This document shows positions 37,101-48,125 of a DNA stretch of 64,000 nucleotides, one piece after another. The notes beneath the pieces are model-generated. The model ran no database searches, was not told where the DNA came from, and saw nothing but the letters and a program-made list of their open reading frames with translations. The translations under genes were made by a program, and so were the position numbers. Origin of the DNA: Apus apus. Lineage: Eukaryota; Chordata; Aves; Apodiformes; Apodidae. Numbering within the stretch: the stretch's first letter is position 1; every line of letters starts with the position of its first letter. The stretch is taken from contig NC_067312.1 of assembly GCF_020740795.1 (NCBI RefSeq), positions 65,802,905 through 65,866,904 on the forward strand. The letters are read 5' to 3'.

Positions 37101-40100
37101 CAGACCTCTCAGTTATCAGCTGCATCGTGCTTGAAATACCCAGAGAGGCCGAAGCTAACTTATGTTATCCCATCTATGGAAACATGCAAACAGACCATTC
37201 ATTGTTTGCCTAATTAACTAAAAAGGGATTGATTAAAAAGAGTATTTCACACTCATATTTTTAAAATATCATTCACAAAGCCCATATAGATATTCTGAGA
37301 GGAACAGCTGCAATTACAGTGGCCAAATAATAAGCACAAGCAATTAAGGCACTCTTTGAATACTTTTATGTCCAGTTGATAATAAAAGTTTGGGTTGTTT
37401 TTTTTAAGACTGAGGTTTGGAATAAAACCATTTTACCATGCAAAAATTATTGCAGAATTTTAGTCTGTGTGTTATCTTTAACATGTCCCTTCCTCTGGAA
37501 TTGTTAAACTATTGCAGATTTCCTGGGGTTAAAAAAAAATATATATATATAAAATATCTATTTACCAATCTTCTAAGAAACACATATTCTAAAAGAGAAT
37601 GGGGAGCCTATCTGAATGTTTTCTTTGAAACTCAGTTAACATAGAGGTAGTGGGTCCTTACCCAGTTTCTGATACAGCTACTTGCAAGGAGTGGAGAATA
37701 TTTGATACAGTAAAATTTACCTCCTCCTAGTGCTGATATAAACAATGACACAAGGCATCAGGACATCCACATCAGGCCCAAATGTTTTTAAAAACGAAGC
37801 AGTATGAAGCATCTCTCTAATTTCCTTCCAGATAGCCATAAGTGCCTGCTCTGCTCTCCACCTTCTGGCTGTGCAGCTCCAAAATGCTGCTGTCTCTCAG
37901 CCACAAGAGAGCTGATGGACTCCACCCTAGTGTGGGCAGGGGCTGTGTCAAACGGCATGTGGAGTGGATAAATCCAGAGTGGATAGCACCATGCTGCTTC
38001 TCAGGGAGATAAAGTGCTTATGTTGCTCTCCCACTGCCTTTTCCATCAAAACAAAACCATGAAACCAACTTTCTCACTGCTCAATCACTGCCTGGTAGGG
38101 CACCTGAGTGTGCTTCCAGTTCAAGCATGTCACCAAGGCCCTGGATTCCAAGAACCCTAATGTGACTCTTACCACTGGTGAACACAGAGATGACACCGGT
38201 TCTTCTAGATATTCTCACCAGTGCCACACAATAAATATTTATATGCAATGCAGATTGTTTTAATGAGATGAGGAATGCAAACTGGCTAGGGAAAACAGGG
38301 AAGAAAATACTGAGATTGATAAATTGTTATTCAGATTTTCATATGGAATGGCTGAGAGGATGGAAACCAGAGGATATTTACATGTTCTGACCTACTGGGA
38401 ACACACCAAGAAGCTGCATTACATTAAGGACTGCTGCCTTGTGTGCAAAACCAGGAAACCACTTGTTGCTTACTCAAAGCAGAACTAGAGAGGAAGGGTA
38501 GCACTCAGCATAGAGATTTGTGAAAACACAACAGTGGCAACATCATGTATTATGCTCGCACTGACCAGGCTCGTAGCCTATCACACCGAGGAATGGAAAC
38601 CCCAAGTGAGTGGTGGGTTACACCCTCCTGTGCTGTTTGAAAACTGCCATTCTGAGGGAGTAAAATGAGCAGAAGGATTTATGGAGAAATACTAAGAAAT
38701 TTCTGTGTCTTATCCTTGATGCAAAAAGAAGCTGAAAACTGATTCACAAAAGGGAACAAAAAGGAGCAGCTTCTGTGTTTCTCATTTTCTGAAACTCTTG
38801 AGTCACTTTCTCTGTGTTTAAGCAAACATCACAACTGAAGTTTAAGCTGCTCTTGAAAGCATTAAGTCTTTTGGTACAGATTGTTGCCTTTCTTTCATTA
38901 TCACCATCTCCACTTAAAGTAAAAGAAAAAAAAGAAAGCTATCCAGTGCTTGCCCACATTCACAAGTCACACAGGCATCAGATTAAGTGTTTCCTGTTGC
39001 ATGGGAAAATGAAAATGGATTAAAATGTTGCATGCAGGGAGTGCAGCACATAAATGCACTGAGACAGACAAAGAAAAGCATCTTGCATTTTGCTTCCATG
39101 GAGCTTTGGCTTCCTCAGTAACAAAAGTTTTAGTAAACCTTTTTAACTCAGGCGGCTTTGGCAATGAATAGAAAATTTCATTTGATTTATCAATTCAGTA
39201 CCAAAATTAAAACTTTCCATCGAAAAGCATTGAATCCTAGCCACTATTATTTATTCTATAAGATGAACACTGTCATTCCCAGATGTCCAATACCATCTGT
39301 GGGTGGTGAAATCTACATTTCTGAAGCACAGCTCCTGTTTCCACTCCATAGATGTAGAAAGACCTGTGGGTGACAGGCAAGAGCTGGCAGTACCTCTTGC
39401 TTCAACACGGGGCTCTGCCATGTGCACATACAGAGAAAAATATACCCCTGGACTTCTACAAGAACATGAATGAGAAGATACCATGGAGTACAGTGAGTTC
39501 AAGTTCCAGGCAAAAATGCAAAGCTGAAAGAAGGGCCTTGTCAATGAATTTTATCTTAGCCACTTATTAGCTGCACTCATAAGCAGTTTTCTCAAATTTA
39601 CTTGCTGGACAAAATCAGTTGCAAAATTGTTTCAGGGAATCCTTGCACTGTGTTGAAGTGTTTTGCCCCAATACGAAAATCGGGTTCACCCTTCTGTTCC
39701 CTGACTACAGAACAAAACCACAAAATCAAAGTTTCTTTCAGGTTAGCAAGAACAAAATCTGCTTTTTATGACTATTCAATTAAAATCCTGTCTTGTGTGA
39801 CCATTCCTGATGAGAAACAACACAGGAGAAATTGAAACAATAAAAATAAAAGTGTTTACAAAGCTTAAGTATTCCAGCAGAACGTCTATAAACAACATGA
39901 CAATACATATAAGATAAACAACAGAGAACCTTAACTACTTCAGAGTTTGCCATTTCATCTGCTGCCTGCAGCTGAAATACAGTTTGTTCATAAGTGAAAC
40001 AATCCCTGCATGTTAAACAAATCTTAATCTGGCAATAACTGCATCAGTCATCACACTTTATGTGTGCTTATACTGCAGAAACTGATAATAATTCATATCA

Positions 40101-40560
40101 TATTGCAAAAACACTTAAGCTTAGTTCTTCTGATACAAAAAATATAACCAAGAATACCACTTGCAAATGAACATGTAACATATATGCAGTGCAGATGATT
40201 CATTCTTTCCACGCACTCTTTTAATGTGTTTGTTAGAACTACTTTTCCTATCTGGTTTTAATTTATGTAATCATCCTTCCCGTTCTTGTCTATAACATGG
40301 AAAAATTGCCTGTAAATTGTGAGAAAAAGCACCACAGGCATGAATATATGACTTCTCTTTTCACCTCACGTTCTGCGCAGAGGCCCTCCAAATCAATCTC
40401 TGGGGTGGAGGAAGGAATGCACTGCCCTAGTAAGAGGAATTATAAAAGGTATTGCCTTGTTAATTTGGGCAGCCTTCCATAAACTACCACTTCCCAGGAG
40501 CAGATTTGTAAAACACTGGGTGCACTGACACCGGTGAAACTTTTAACCTTCACGTTTATT
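34136..40560. other. Intergenic interval left of the NIPSNAP3A promoter
   Basis: AT-rich unique DNA with no recognised exon, RNA gene or intact mobile element. A short TATATATATAT stretch occurs near 37540. All open frames are below about 100 codons and show no motif. Confidence 0.5.
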
Positions 40561-41148
40561 TTGGCCCGTATTTAACTCCGCAAAAGCCTTCGGCCTCAGC
40601 CATCCCCACATCCCACCCCTGGGAAGCCGTGCGGTGGCCGGAACGAGGCAGCGAGGGACACAGCCGAGATGGGGCGGCAGCGCGCGGCACAACGCTTGGC
40701 GTTACCCCAAAAAGCAGGGATTTCTTCCGGGAGAGGGCTGCGGGTGGAGGATTCGCACCTGAACAACTTGAAGTCTGATCCTCCAGATGCTGGAGGGCAA
40801 GCGATTTACTGAGTAATTCGTCCCTGTGACAGCCAAGAAGAGTTCCAGGTCTCCCCAAGCAATCCAGACACTTTGTTTTTTTTTTTAATTTTTATTGTAT
40901 CCAGGCACTCCGGCAGGGACGGACACACATTTCAGACACTGAAACCCGGTAAACCTGAAAAAGCATTTCATACCAGCGGTGCCCTCTCCATCCCTCCCTC
41001 CCATTCCAGCGGAATGAGCAAGACAAACCAAACACCCCCGGCCGCGTCCCGCCTCGCTGCTGACCCGCCGAGCGGGGCTCACAGTCCGGCCCCGCGGCCG
41101 CCCCGTCTAGGGAAGGTCCGCCCGCCCGGGACCGCCCCGGGGCCGCGC

Positions 41149-41210
41149 TCCCTCCCTCCCTCCCTGCCTCCTTTCCTCCTCCCTCCCTCCCTTCCTCCTC
41201 CCTCCGTCCC
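41149..41210 (+). repeat. CCCT/CCTT pyrimidine microsatellite in the NIPSNAP3A leader
   Basis: About 62 bp almost wholly C and T (CCCTCCCTCCCT and CTTTCCTCCT units), ending about 22 nt before the NIPSNAP3A start codon. It probably lies in the 5'UTR or core promoter. Confidence 0.85.
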
Positions 41211-41232
41211 GGAACCGCCGGCCCCGCTCGCC

Positions 41233-41301
41233 ATGCTGCCCCCGGGGCCGCTCCGCCGGCCTCTCGCCGCCGCCGCCCGCCTGGCCCGGGCCCGTCCTCA
41301 G
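41233..41301 (+). CDS. NIPSNAP3A: NIPSNAP3A coding exon 1
   Basis: It encodes MLPPGPLRRPLAAAARLAR and four further residues. The ATG at 41233 has G at -3. The donor is CTCAG|GTACCG, and the exon ends in phase 0. Confidence 0.9.
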
Positions 41302-44300
41302 GTACCGCCCGGCCGGGGAGCCGGGCTCCGGGGCGGGAGGGACCCGGCGGTCTGGCCCGAGGCTGCGGTGGTCGCCACATCATCCTCATCGACGGGCCTG
41401 TTCGGGTCTTCTCCAGGCTTTGGAGAGCGTGACTCCGTGACCGAGCTCTCTGGGCGGGAATGGGGGGGGGGGGGGTCCAGCTGATGTCCGTAATTTGTTT
41501 TGAGTGGGAGGAAACGTCCAGGCTTCCCTTTTCCTGCAGAAATTCAGCCCGGCGTGAGCCTCCCGGCAGCCGGCTGCTCTGAGGGTTGCTCACCGTGAGC
41601 GCAGGATGGCTGTAATTTCGGGACCCTGAGGGGATTTAGCAAGTGTGTAAGTGCTAAGTGAAGCGGTGACACGTGGCAGCCAGCGCTGGATGTGTGGTGC
41701 TCCAGGAGGGTCACAGGGAAACAAAGACCTTTGGTCTGGACCGTCTGTATTTTGTGGCTTGCGCTGCAGGGCGCGCACGCCTGCGGGTGTTGAAGGAAGC
41801 GGTGTCCAAAATCCGTCCTGCAGTCACCTCTGGGCAGACACGGGCTAGGGCCAAAGGTGTGGTTTGGCCTTACTTGGTCTAGTTTTACTTGAGAGCTGAG
41901 CAGGTTATTGAGGCAGTTGCAAAAAGAAGCGTATTCTGGGACTTGGGAAGGGATTTATTGCACAGGGATAGAAAGCTGTTTCTGACCAGCCTCGGGAAGC
42001 AGCCGGTGAAGGGCAAGCATGTAGGCTTCATCAGTCTTGTGCTGGAAGGAAATCAGCCTTTTCCCAAGAGCTGGTGTCTTCTTTCTTTTGCCAGTGATAT
42101 GTATTTTGCTAATACTGATGTAAGATTGTAGTTATAAGAGACTGTTGTTACAGAACAGATGAGTTGGTCAGCAAAGGGAAATGCAGGCCGATGCTATGGT
42201 GCCATCAGCAGCTCTGCCTTTGAATAGTGTGTTTAGCCAACTCTGTTTATTTCTTTGCCTTTTTACATCCTGCTGCTAACTTCCTGAGGAAGAGGTATGA
42301 GAAAAGGAAAATCCTGCTTTCTTATGGGCTAGTAATTAAAACAGTTGAGTGTCACAAGTAAATGACATGTCATGGTCTGTTGCACTGCCAAGAGGAGGTG
42401 CAGTAAATAATGTGCATGGGAACAGGATACTTTTGTAGTAGAGATCATGTAGTACTCCCTCTGAGCCTCCAGGAAAAAAAAAAATTGCATCTCTAGCCTC
42501 TCACTGTTTAATAAAAAGCCTAGAAATCAGACAGAGGACAGTTTCCTGGCTCAAGAATTGGTTTTAGTTGTTTTTCCCTCAGGTGCTTGCATCCCTTGCT
42601 ACAGGGCCCAGACAAAATGATAGCGTTTTCTACGAAATCCGCACATATGATGTTAAGCCATCAAAGATGAAGGAGTTTGTGGAAATGGTCAACAAGTACT
42701 TTCACCTTCGCACAGCTCACTCAGAGCTGGTGGGATTCTGGTCTGCGGAGCTAGGAGCCATGAATACAGTTGTCCACGTTTGGAAGTACGGTACGCTCAG
42801 CATCCGCTTACGCTGCTCTGCTCTCTCTGTGCTCCCAGTCTCCTAGGCAAGAAGACAGGGAGAATGCTTACCTAGCTTTTGTTTGTTGCTCCTGCTGTAA
42901 GACAGTGTCCCAAAAAAATTTGTTCCTGTACTGGATACTGAAAAAAACACGACGGTTTTGACGTGTCAGGATGAGAGAGTTTGCAACTGTTCTTAAACAG
43001 CGGTCTCTGTGCAAAGCAGGTGTAATAGAGGAGCTGTGACAGAGTACTTTGTTCATAGTAAATATTTTTAACTTAGGGCCTGTTCCTGAAGCACAGGTGT
43101 CTTCAGAGTTTGAAAACGGATGGAGGAAAGTTTGAGACCTCCTTGATAAGATAATACATATAGTAAGTGCAGACAATTCTGTGCTTGTTTGTATGCTTGT
43201 ACAGTTGTTCTCGAATTTTAGCTGCTTGTAACAGTCACTCCCCTAAAACAAATGAGCACACAGTTTGCAGGCTTAAACTCCTGCAGCTGTACTGTGCTGA
43301 GGTGGGAAGCCACTCCACCAGCCCCAGCTTCCCAAGTGCACCAAGAGCTTTTGCTGCTGCTTCAGCCTCGGTAGCAGCAGGCTTCTTGCAGTGTAATCAA
43401 CTTTTAATGTTGTTGGAGTCTGTGCTGACCTGCAAGGTGCTGGTGAGCCAAGAAAAGCTACAATTATGTAAAAAAGTGGGTGTGCTGGCTGTGGTCTTTG
43501 TGGAACCCAAGGGTTCCACATACTTGGGTTATGGAGAGGTGGGAAGGCATGCTGGTATTTCTTTGTGCATCTGCTGCAGTCCAGGGTACATCTGAATGCT
43601 GAAATAGAAAATTTTGTTTCTGAAGTCCTCAGCCTGCTCATTGAAATACAGCATGTTGACAGTACCTTTTGAGCATAAGGAGTCACCCCTTTTGTCCTGG
43701 AGGGCTGAAGGCACCAGAAGGCTGTCAGTGGGAATCTTACAAGTTTACATACATCTATGATTTAAAAGTTGCCCTGCTTTTTTGCCTTGTTCTTTCTTCA
43801 AAAATATCACTTTCAAAAATCTGTGAGCAGCTTTTAAAGTGGAAATTTTGTGGTGAGATATCCCTGCTTATTGTAGGGGTTTGGACTAGATGACCTTTAG
43901 AGGTTTCTTCCAACCCAGGACATTCTATGATTCTATATTAAAATTAAGGAAAAACCTACAATTTGTATTTGTTCCCTAATGGTGATTACATGTGTGAAAT
44001 ACAGTATCCTTTCTCTTTGATTCATCAGACCCCTGCTTATATATATTTTAGTGGTAAAAGATAATTGGTATCTTTTTCTCTTGGTCCTAAGGTACTGGTA
44101 ATTCCCAGGGTTCTTCCCATTCTGAGATGCTGGATTTTTCTCTTGTATTATTGAAAGCTGTCAGCATAAACATACTGCTTAAGATGCCACTGCAGCCTAG
44201 CCAATTGAAATTCAGACATTCTTAATTCAGTGGGTTTGGGTTTAAATTTAAAAAAAAAAAGAAGCTCTAGGTGTTAGGCATTCAATAACTTTGTATGTAG

Positions 44301-47261
44301 ATGAACAAACCTTACTTCTACACGTGTAATTTTAATTTAATTTTATGCTTTTCTTAATTTTGTCTTAGTAGGCTAATAAACCTGAATTTTTCTTTTCCAC
44401 TTCACTTCTATATCCACTATGCTTCCTCCAGATCTCTTTATCCTTGGTAACTGTTGCCACATCTAGTAGTCCCTGCAGATGCCATATATTAATCTTTCTT
44501 AACAGTAACATTGCTTAATATATTTTAACTTTTCTATAAACTTTTTTTTAAAAAAGTTGGTTTGGCTTTTTAAAGTTGGTTTGTCTTGAAACTTTAAATC
44601 TGAGATCTAAAGCAAAGATTTTTTCATAATTTAAAAGAAACTTACCTTTTCTGCTTTGAGTTAATATGCTGCTGAAAACTATCAGTTTCAAACTCAACCT
44701 AAGTGCTGCTGGCCTGCGCATTTTGATTGAGTCTGATGTGACATTAAGTGCATTTTTTCATAGTGTTTTTTGGTTTTGTTTTCCTTTCTTACAGATAATT
44801 TTGCCCACAGAGCAGCAGTTCGGCATGCGCTAGCCAATGACAAAGACTGGCAGGGAAAATTCCTCTCTGCAGCTCTCCCCTTGATAGAAAAGCAGCACAA
44901 TGAAGTTGCTTATCTGGTACCCTGGTGTCAACTTGGGAAGCCTCCAAAAGAAGGGGGTGAGCTTATCTTCTTTTTTGCTGATTAAAGTTACTGTTGCTGA
45001 CTGACTAACAAAAAATGGCTTAAAGTTTAAACCAGGTATTACATGATTTTATAACTGTTTATGTAACAAGTGCATGTGCATATGCTCATGTGAAAAAGGT
45101 GACATAACACAGAATGTTTTTAAGAAGGCTTTTACACTAATACCAATAACTGACTAGAGCCCTGATCAGTAAGATTGCAAACAGGTTTGTGAATTGCCTA
45201 TATGAACATGCAAAATGACAACACGGTAGTAGTGGTCAGAGTAGTCATCCCAAACTTGCTTTGTCCATCTCACAGGGAGAGAGTGTTTCCTGGAGACATG
45301 AAAGACCGTGATTGTTCTCTTTCACATAAGCTTTTTATCAATTTGCTTTGATGTTACTGCTTCTTTTGTGTAATAGTTTTTTAGGAAAAAAAAAAAATAA
45401 CAATCCCTACTTCTTAAAGTTGTGGGCAAGTCAAGCACACTTTGTAACAATCATAGATTAGGTGTACATGTCCAGTCCTGATCTTGTTTAATTCTCTGTG
45501 TTGCAGCTGTGGTATTAATAGTATTGACTGTTCCCCAGCTTATGAACATTGCAGACTTGGTTGCATGGATTGATGTCCACCAGGCCTTGTGTTAGCCCTC
45601 AGCATGTGCATACATACAGTAATCTTTGTTCTTTATTTCCCTATGCTTTTCAGTTTTCTGCTGTTAAATTTGAAAGCAGTCCAGTTTTCTCTTAAAACTG
45701 GAGAGCTGACGTTTTAAACACTTCCCATTTTTGTTTATCTCCAGCTTATTGCTGGAGAAAGAGACCAGACACACCAATATCGCCATATGGCAAGCGCCTA
45801 GCTTTTTATTAAAAGAGTCAGCAATTATGATCTAGAGTAACTACCTGAAGGGAAAGGAGACAGGTAAGATGTCTTGTAGCAGGACTGTAGTCTTTTGGCA
45901 AATCATGCCATTTGCCTACAATCAAGGGAGATTGTTTGGCAGAGGAGAAATGCTAAGCTAGTCCTGATCTGCTGGTTATGCCTTCAGATCTTCTTGTGAC
46001 CAACTGCCAGGAGTGAAAGGGGCTTATCATGTCATCAATGGTGGAAAATATTCTGAGTCTTGTAAAAGGCCACCTTGCATTGTTCAATCAGCCATCCAGA
46101 TCCCACAAACCCTTATGAGTATTTGTGATTTGTGGGAAATAGTCTGAATCTCCCCAGTTTCCAGGGAACACTGAAAATTACTAAGTTGGGCGTTGTCTGA
46201 AGCCTTCTGTTCTTCAGGGTCCCAGTACTGGCACTTGCCCTAGAACCATCTGCAGTTAGTGAGCCACTTGTATGTCCTTTTGTAAGCTCTGGATGCTGCA
46301 AGATTTTGTGCACGCTGGGATGAACAGGCAGTTTCATGCCCTGCTGACCTCAAATGGCAGGTAATGGCAGTGCTGGTTTCACAGTATGTCGGGGCCACAA
46401 CACACCAGTATATTAATTTGTATTTCCTTTCTGAAGGTCACCTTTGCCTTTTCTTCCAGGAGTGTATGAATGGGTTACTTTCCAGATGAAGCCTGGTGGG
46501 CCAGCGTTGTGGGGCGAAGCATTTCGAGCAGCAATCAATGCTCACATCAACACAGGCTACACCAAGCTGATTGGTGTTTTCCACACAGAGTATGGGTTAC
46601 TGAACACAGGTACTACTCAATTTCTGATACAGACTTTGGCATGGGAAGGGGTGGAGGGAGAGGGGCAAGCCCTTGTCCTGGATCAGGATTGGCAGGCTTG
46701 ATGAAAATGTTGGTGTAGAACACCAAAGTCATGTAAATAATCCTTGAAGCCAGCTTTGTGTATTGGTTTATAAGCTTAAGTCAGGTCCTGCTATCTTAAA
46801 AGACATTCAGATCTGATGTTGAAGAATCAAACATTTTAAAGCTTAAGCAGAGCATCATTCCACTTGCCTGGATACTTTTTTCTGCTAACTTCAAGGCATC
46901 TAAGAGGCAATAGCCAACCGCTGGGACTTAAAATACATGCTGTAATGCAGTGTAACAGTATTCAGCTGACTTTATTTGTATTTTCTCAGTCCATGTGATC
47001 TGGTGGAATGAGAGCCCAGATGACCGGGCAGCGGGAAGGCACAGGGCCCATGAAGATGCCAGAGTGGTAGCAGCTGGTAGGAGATGATGGATCCAGAGAA
47101 CTCACTGGAGTTCTGCTTGCATGCTGAGAAAAGTATTATTTCTTATTGTATTACTGTCTTAATTAAACATGCATTTAATTTCAGTGCGGGACAGTGTCAG
47201 ATTCTTGGAGTCTCAGCAAAACATGCTCCTGATTCCTCTGCAATGCTCACCACTGAAATAA
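41233..47261 (+). CDS. NIPSNAP3A: NIPSNAP3A, NipSnap homolog 3A (six exons, 250 aa)
   Basis: The coding sequence joins 41233-41301, 42583-42790, 44795-44956, 46460-46609, 46990-47076 and 47185-47261, all with GT-AG introns and consistent phases: 753 nt, 250 residues plus stop. The N-terminus (about residues 1-23) is Arg/Ala/Leu-rich with no acidic residue, like a mitochondrial presequence. Two NIPSNAP (dimeric alpha-beta barrel) repeats follow: the first around VFYEIRTYDVKPSKMKEFVE, AHSELVGFW and VHVWKYDNFAHR, the second from VTFQMKPGGPALWGEAF through GVFHTEYG, WWNESPDDRAAGRH and VRDSVRFLESQQNMLLIP. The human family member is 247 residues and ends similarly (SPLK). Family proteins are linked to mitochondria and vesicle traffic, but the biochemical role is unsettled. 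The start was chosen for its position in the CpG island, G at -3, and the presequence. Only one NIPSNAP3 copy is seen, whereas mammals have 3A and 3B, so 3A against 3B orthology is nominal. It lies tail to tail with ABCA1. Confidence 0.95.
42583..42790 (+). CDS. NIPSNAP3A: NIPSNAP3A coding exon 2
   Basis: Acceptor TTTTTCCCTCAG, donor TACG|GTACGC, ending in phase 1. It encodes the linker ATGPRQNDS and most of the first NIPSNAP repeat, up to VHVWKY. Confidence 0.95.
43855..43938 (+). mobile_element. CR1 LINE 3'-end fragment in NIPSNAP3A intron 2
   Basis: GGTTTGGACTAGATGACC, then TTAGAGGTTTCTTCCAACCC, then CATTCTATGATTCTAT: the avian CR1 3' end with its ATTCTATG octamer tail. It is severely 5'-truncated, lies in sense orientation to the host gene, and has no coding capacity. 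Confidence 0.88.
44795..44956 (+). CDS. NIPSNAP3A: NIPSNAP3A coding exon 3
   Basis: Acceptor CTTTCTTACAG, donor GGGG|GTGAGC, 162 nt, phase 1 in and out. It encodes the end of repeat 1 and the linker, including DNFAHRAAVRHAL and YLVPWCQLGKPPKEG. Confidence 0.95.
45732..46402 (-). mobile_element. Probable solo LTR (endogenous retrovirus) in NIPSNAP3A intron 3
   Basis: Read on the - strand, the segment begins TGTTGTGGCC and ends GAGATAAACA (TGT...ACA termini). An AATAAA signal (+ strand 45805-45810) lies about 75 nt before the end, followed by a CpG-containing R/U5-like stretch (GCGCTTGCCATATGGCG). About 670 bp is a normal LTR length. No internal retroviral genes and no clear target-site duplication are seen, so this is an old solo LTR at best. 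The orientation is antisense to the host gene, as usual for tolerated intronic LTRs. Exact ends are uncertain. Confidence 0.4.
46460..46609 (+). CDS. NIPSNAP3A: NIPSNAP3A coding exon 4
   Basis: Acceptor TTTTCTTCCAG, 150 nt, donor ACACAG|GTACTA (a weak match). It encodes the start of repeat 2: VYEWVTFQMKPGGPALWGEA to HTEYGLLNT. Confidence 0.95.
46990..47076 (+). CDS. NIPSNAP3A: NIPSNAP3A coding exon 5
   Basis: Acceptor ATTTTCTCAG, donor GCTG|GTAGGA, 87 nt. It encodes VHVIWWNESPDDRAAGRH and HEDARVVAA. Confidence 0.95.
47185..47261 (+). CDS. NIPSNAP3A: NIPSNAP3A coding exon 6 with stop
   Basis: It follows a 108-nt intron with acceptor TTTAATTTCAG. It encodes VRDSVRFLESQQNMLLIP and LQCSPLK, then TAA at 47259-47261. 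The C-terminus matches the NIPSNAP3 family closely. Confidence 0.93.
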
Positions 47262-48125
47262 CCTTCTTCTAGAAGATTTAACTGCAGAAAGGACAAGATG
47301 GAGGTAATGTCAGCAAGTACCTTCATATGGAGTGTCATGCCATGAAGAACTGAGCCAGCTGTTCTTCAGTTTACAGTAAATGTATGTAAAATGCTAAGTG
47401 CTATCACTGTGAAATCAGTAAAAGTTTGCACCCTGATAGTAATTGCTAAACAGAAGTTTATGATGTTCCTACATCCCCTGGAAAGAGAACTCAAACCATA
47501 TCACAATATGAACCAAACTTCACCTGATTTTTATTTTAATACTTTTCTGCATAGCTAGGTCACTTATCAAACCTAGTAGTTTAACTGCTCTTTTCCAACA
47601 TTAAAGCTCAGGGCTGGTATAATTTTCATTATGTACTTTAGCAACCCTTGTAATTATCACATCTTGGCTATGACATAGTGGTTTAAGAAGGAATGCCCCC
47701 ATAGATATTACCCAATTACGGTTTGATCAGGCTTACCACTGGGATGCTTTGTATTAATTGAGTGATGTACAACATCAATGTGGCTGGAATTGCCCTTAGG
47801 AAGTGCTGCAGTGGGGCTGGTCAGGTATGGGGTCCTTATGAACTCTGCCCTGAGAACAGCAAATATTCATTATCTTGTTAGTTCACTTTCCTTTCTTGTT
47901 TATTAAACATTTCTGCAAAACATAGTGCTGTCTTAGGTATTTTAATACTGTTCAACAGTGTAATCAAACTTGGCAGATCTACATGTGCTTATATTCTTTG
48001 AAATACTTTTTGCAAGACTGTTAAAAGCCAAATGTATGGGGATAAAGCATGATTTTTTTTAGTGTTTACAGCTCAAGCTCTTACTCTTTTTAAACTCTGA
48101 AATAATAAACCCCATTCTCCAAGTA
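47262..48125 (+). other. NIPSNAP3A: NIPSNAP3A 3'UTR (inferred extent)
   Basis: Runs from the stop codon to just after the best AATAAA at 48104-48109. A weaker ATTAAA at 47600-47605 could give a shorter form. The exact cleavage site cannot be seen. Confidence 0.5.
48104..48109 (+). terminator. NIPSNAP3A: Poly(A) signal AATAAA, probable NIPSNAP3A 3' end
   Basis: Canonical hexamer about 840 nt after the stop codon, followed within about 30-50 nt by a GT-rich stretch (CTTGTGTTTTTG) of the downstream-element type. Confidence 0.5.

Larger units (their letters stand above)
40570..41460 (+). promoter_or_regulatory. NIPSNAP3A: CpG-island promoter of NIPSNAP3A
   Basis: CpG density rises from about 40570 and peaks around 41040-41400, spanning the first coding exon and the start of intron 1. 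No TATA box is evident near the start. The 5' leader includes a pyrimidine tract at 41149-41210. The island also contains a - strand open frame (40556-40858) with no family resemblance. A divergent transcript is possible but not shown. Confidence 0.75.

Noticed and set aside
40556-40858. 100-codon - strand open frame in the NIPSNAP3A CpG island
   Set aside because: GC-rich island DNA often lacks stops. No motif or splice evidence supports a divergent protein-coding gene.
42568-42846. NIPSNAP3A as an intronless 92-codon gene
   Set aside because: The frame reads through the exon 2 donor into intron 2. The family alignment requires splicing at 42790 to 44795.
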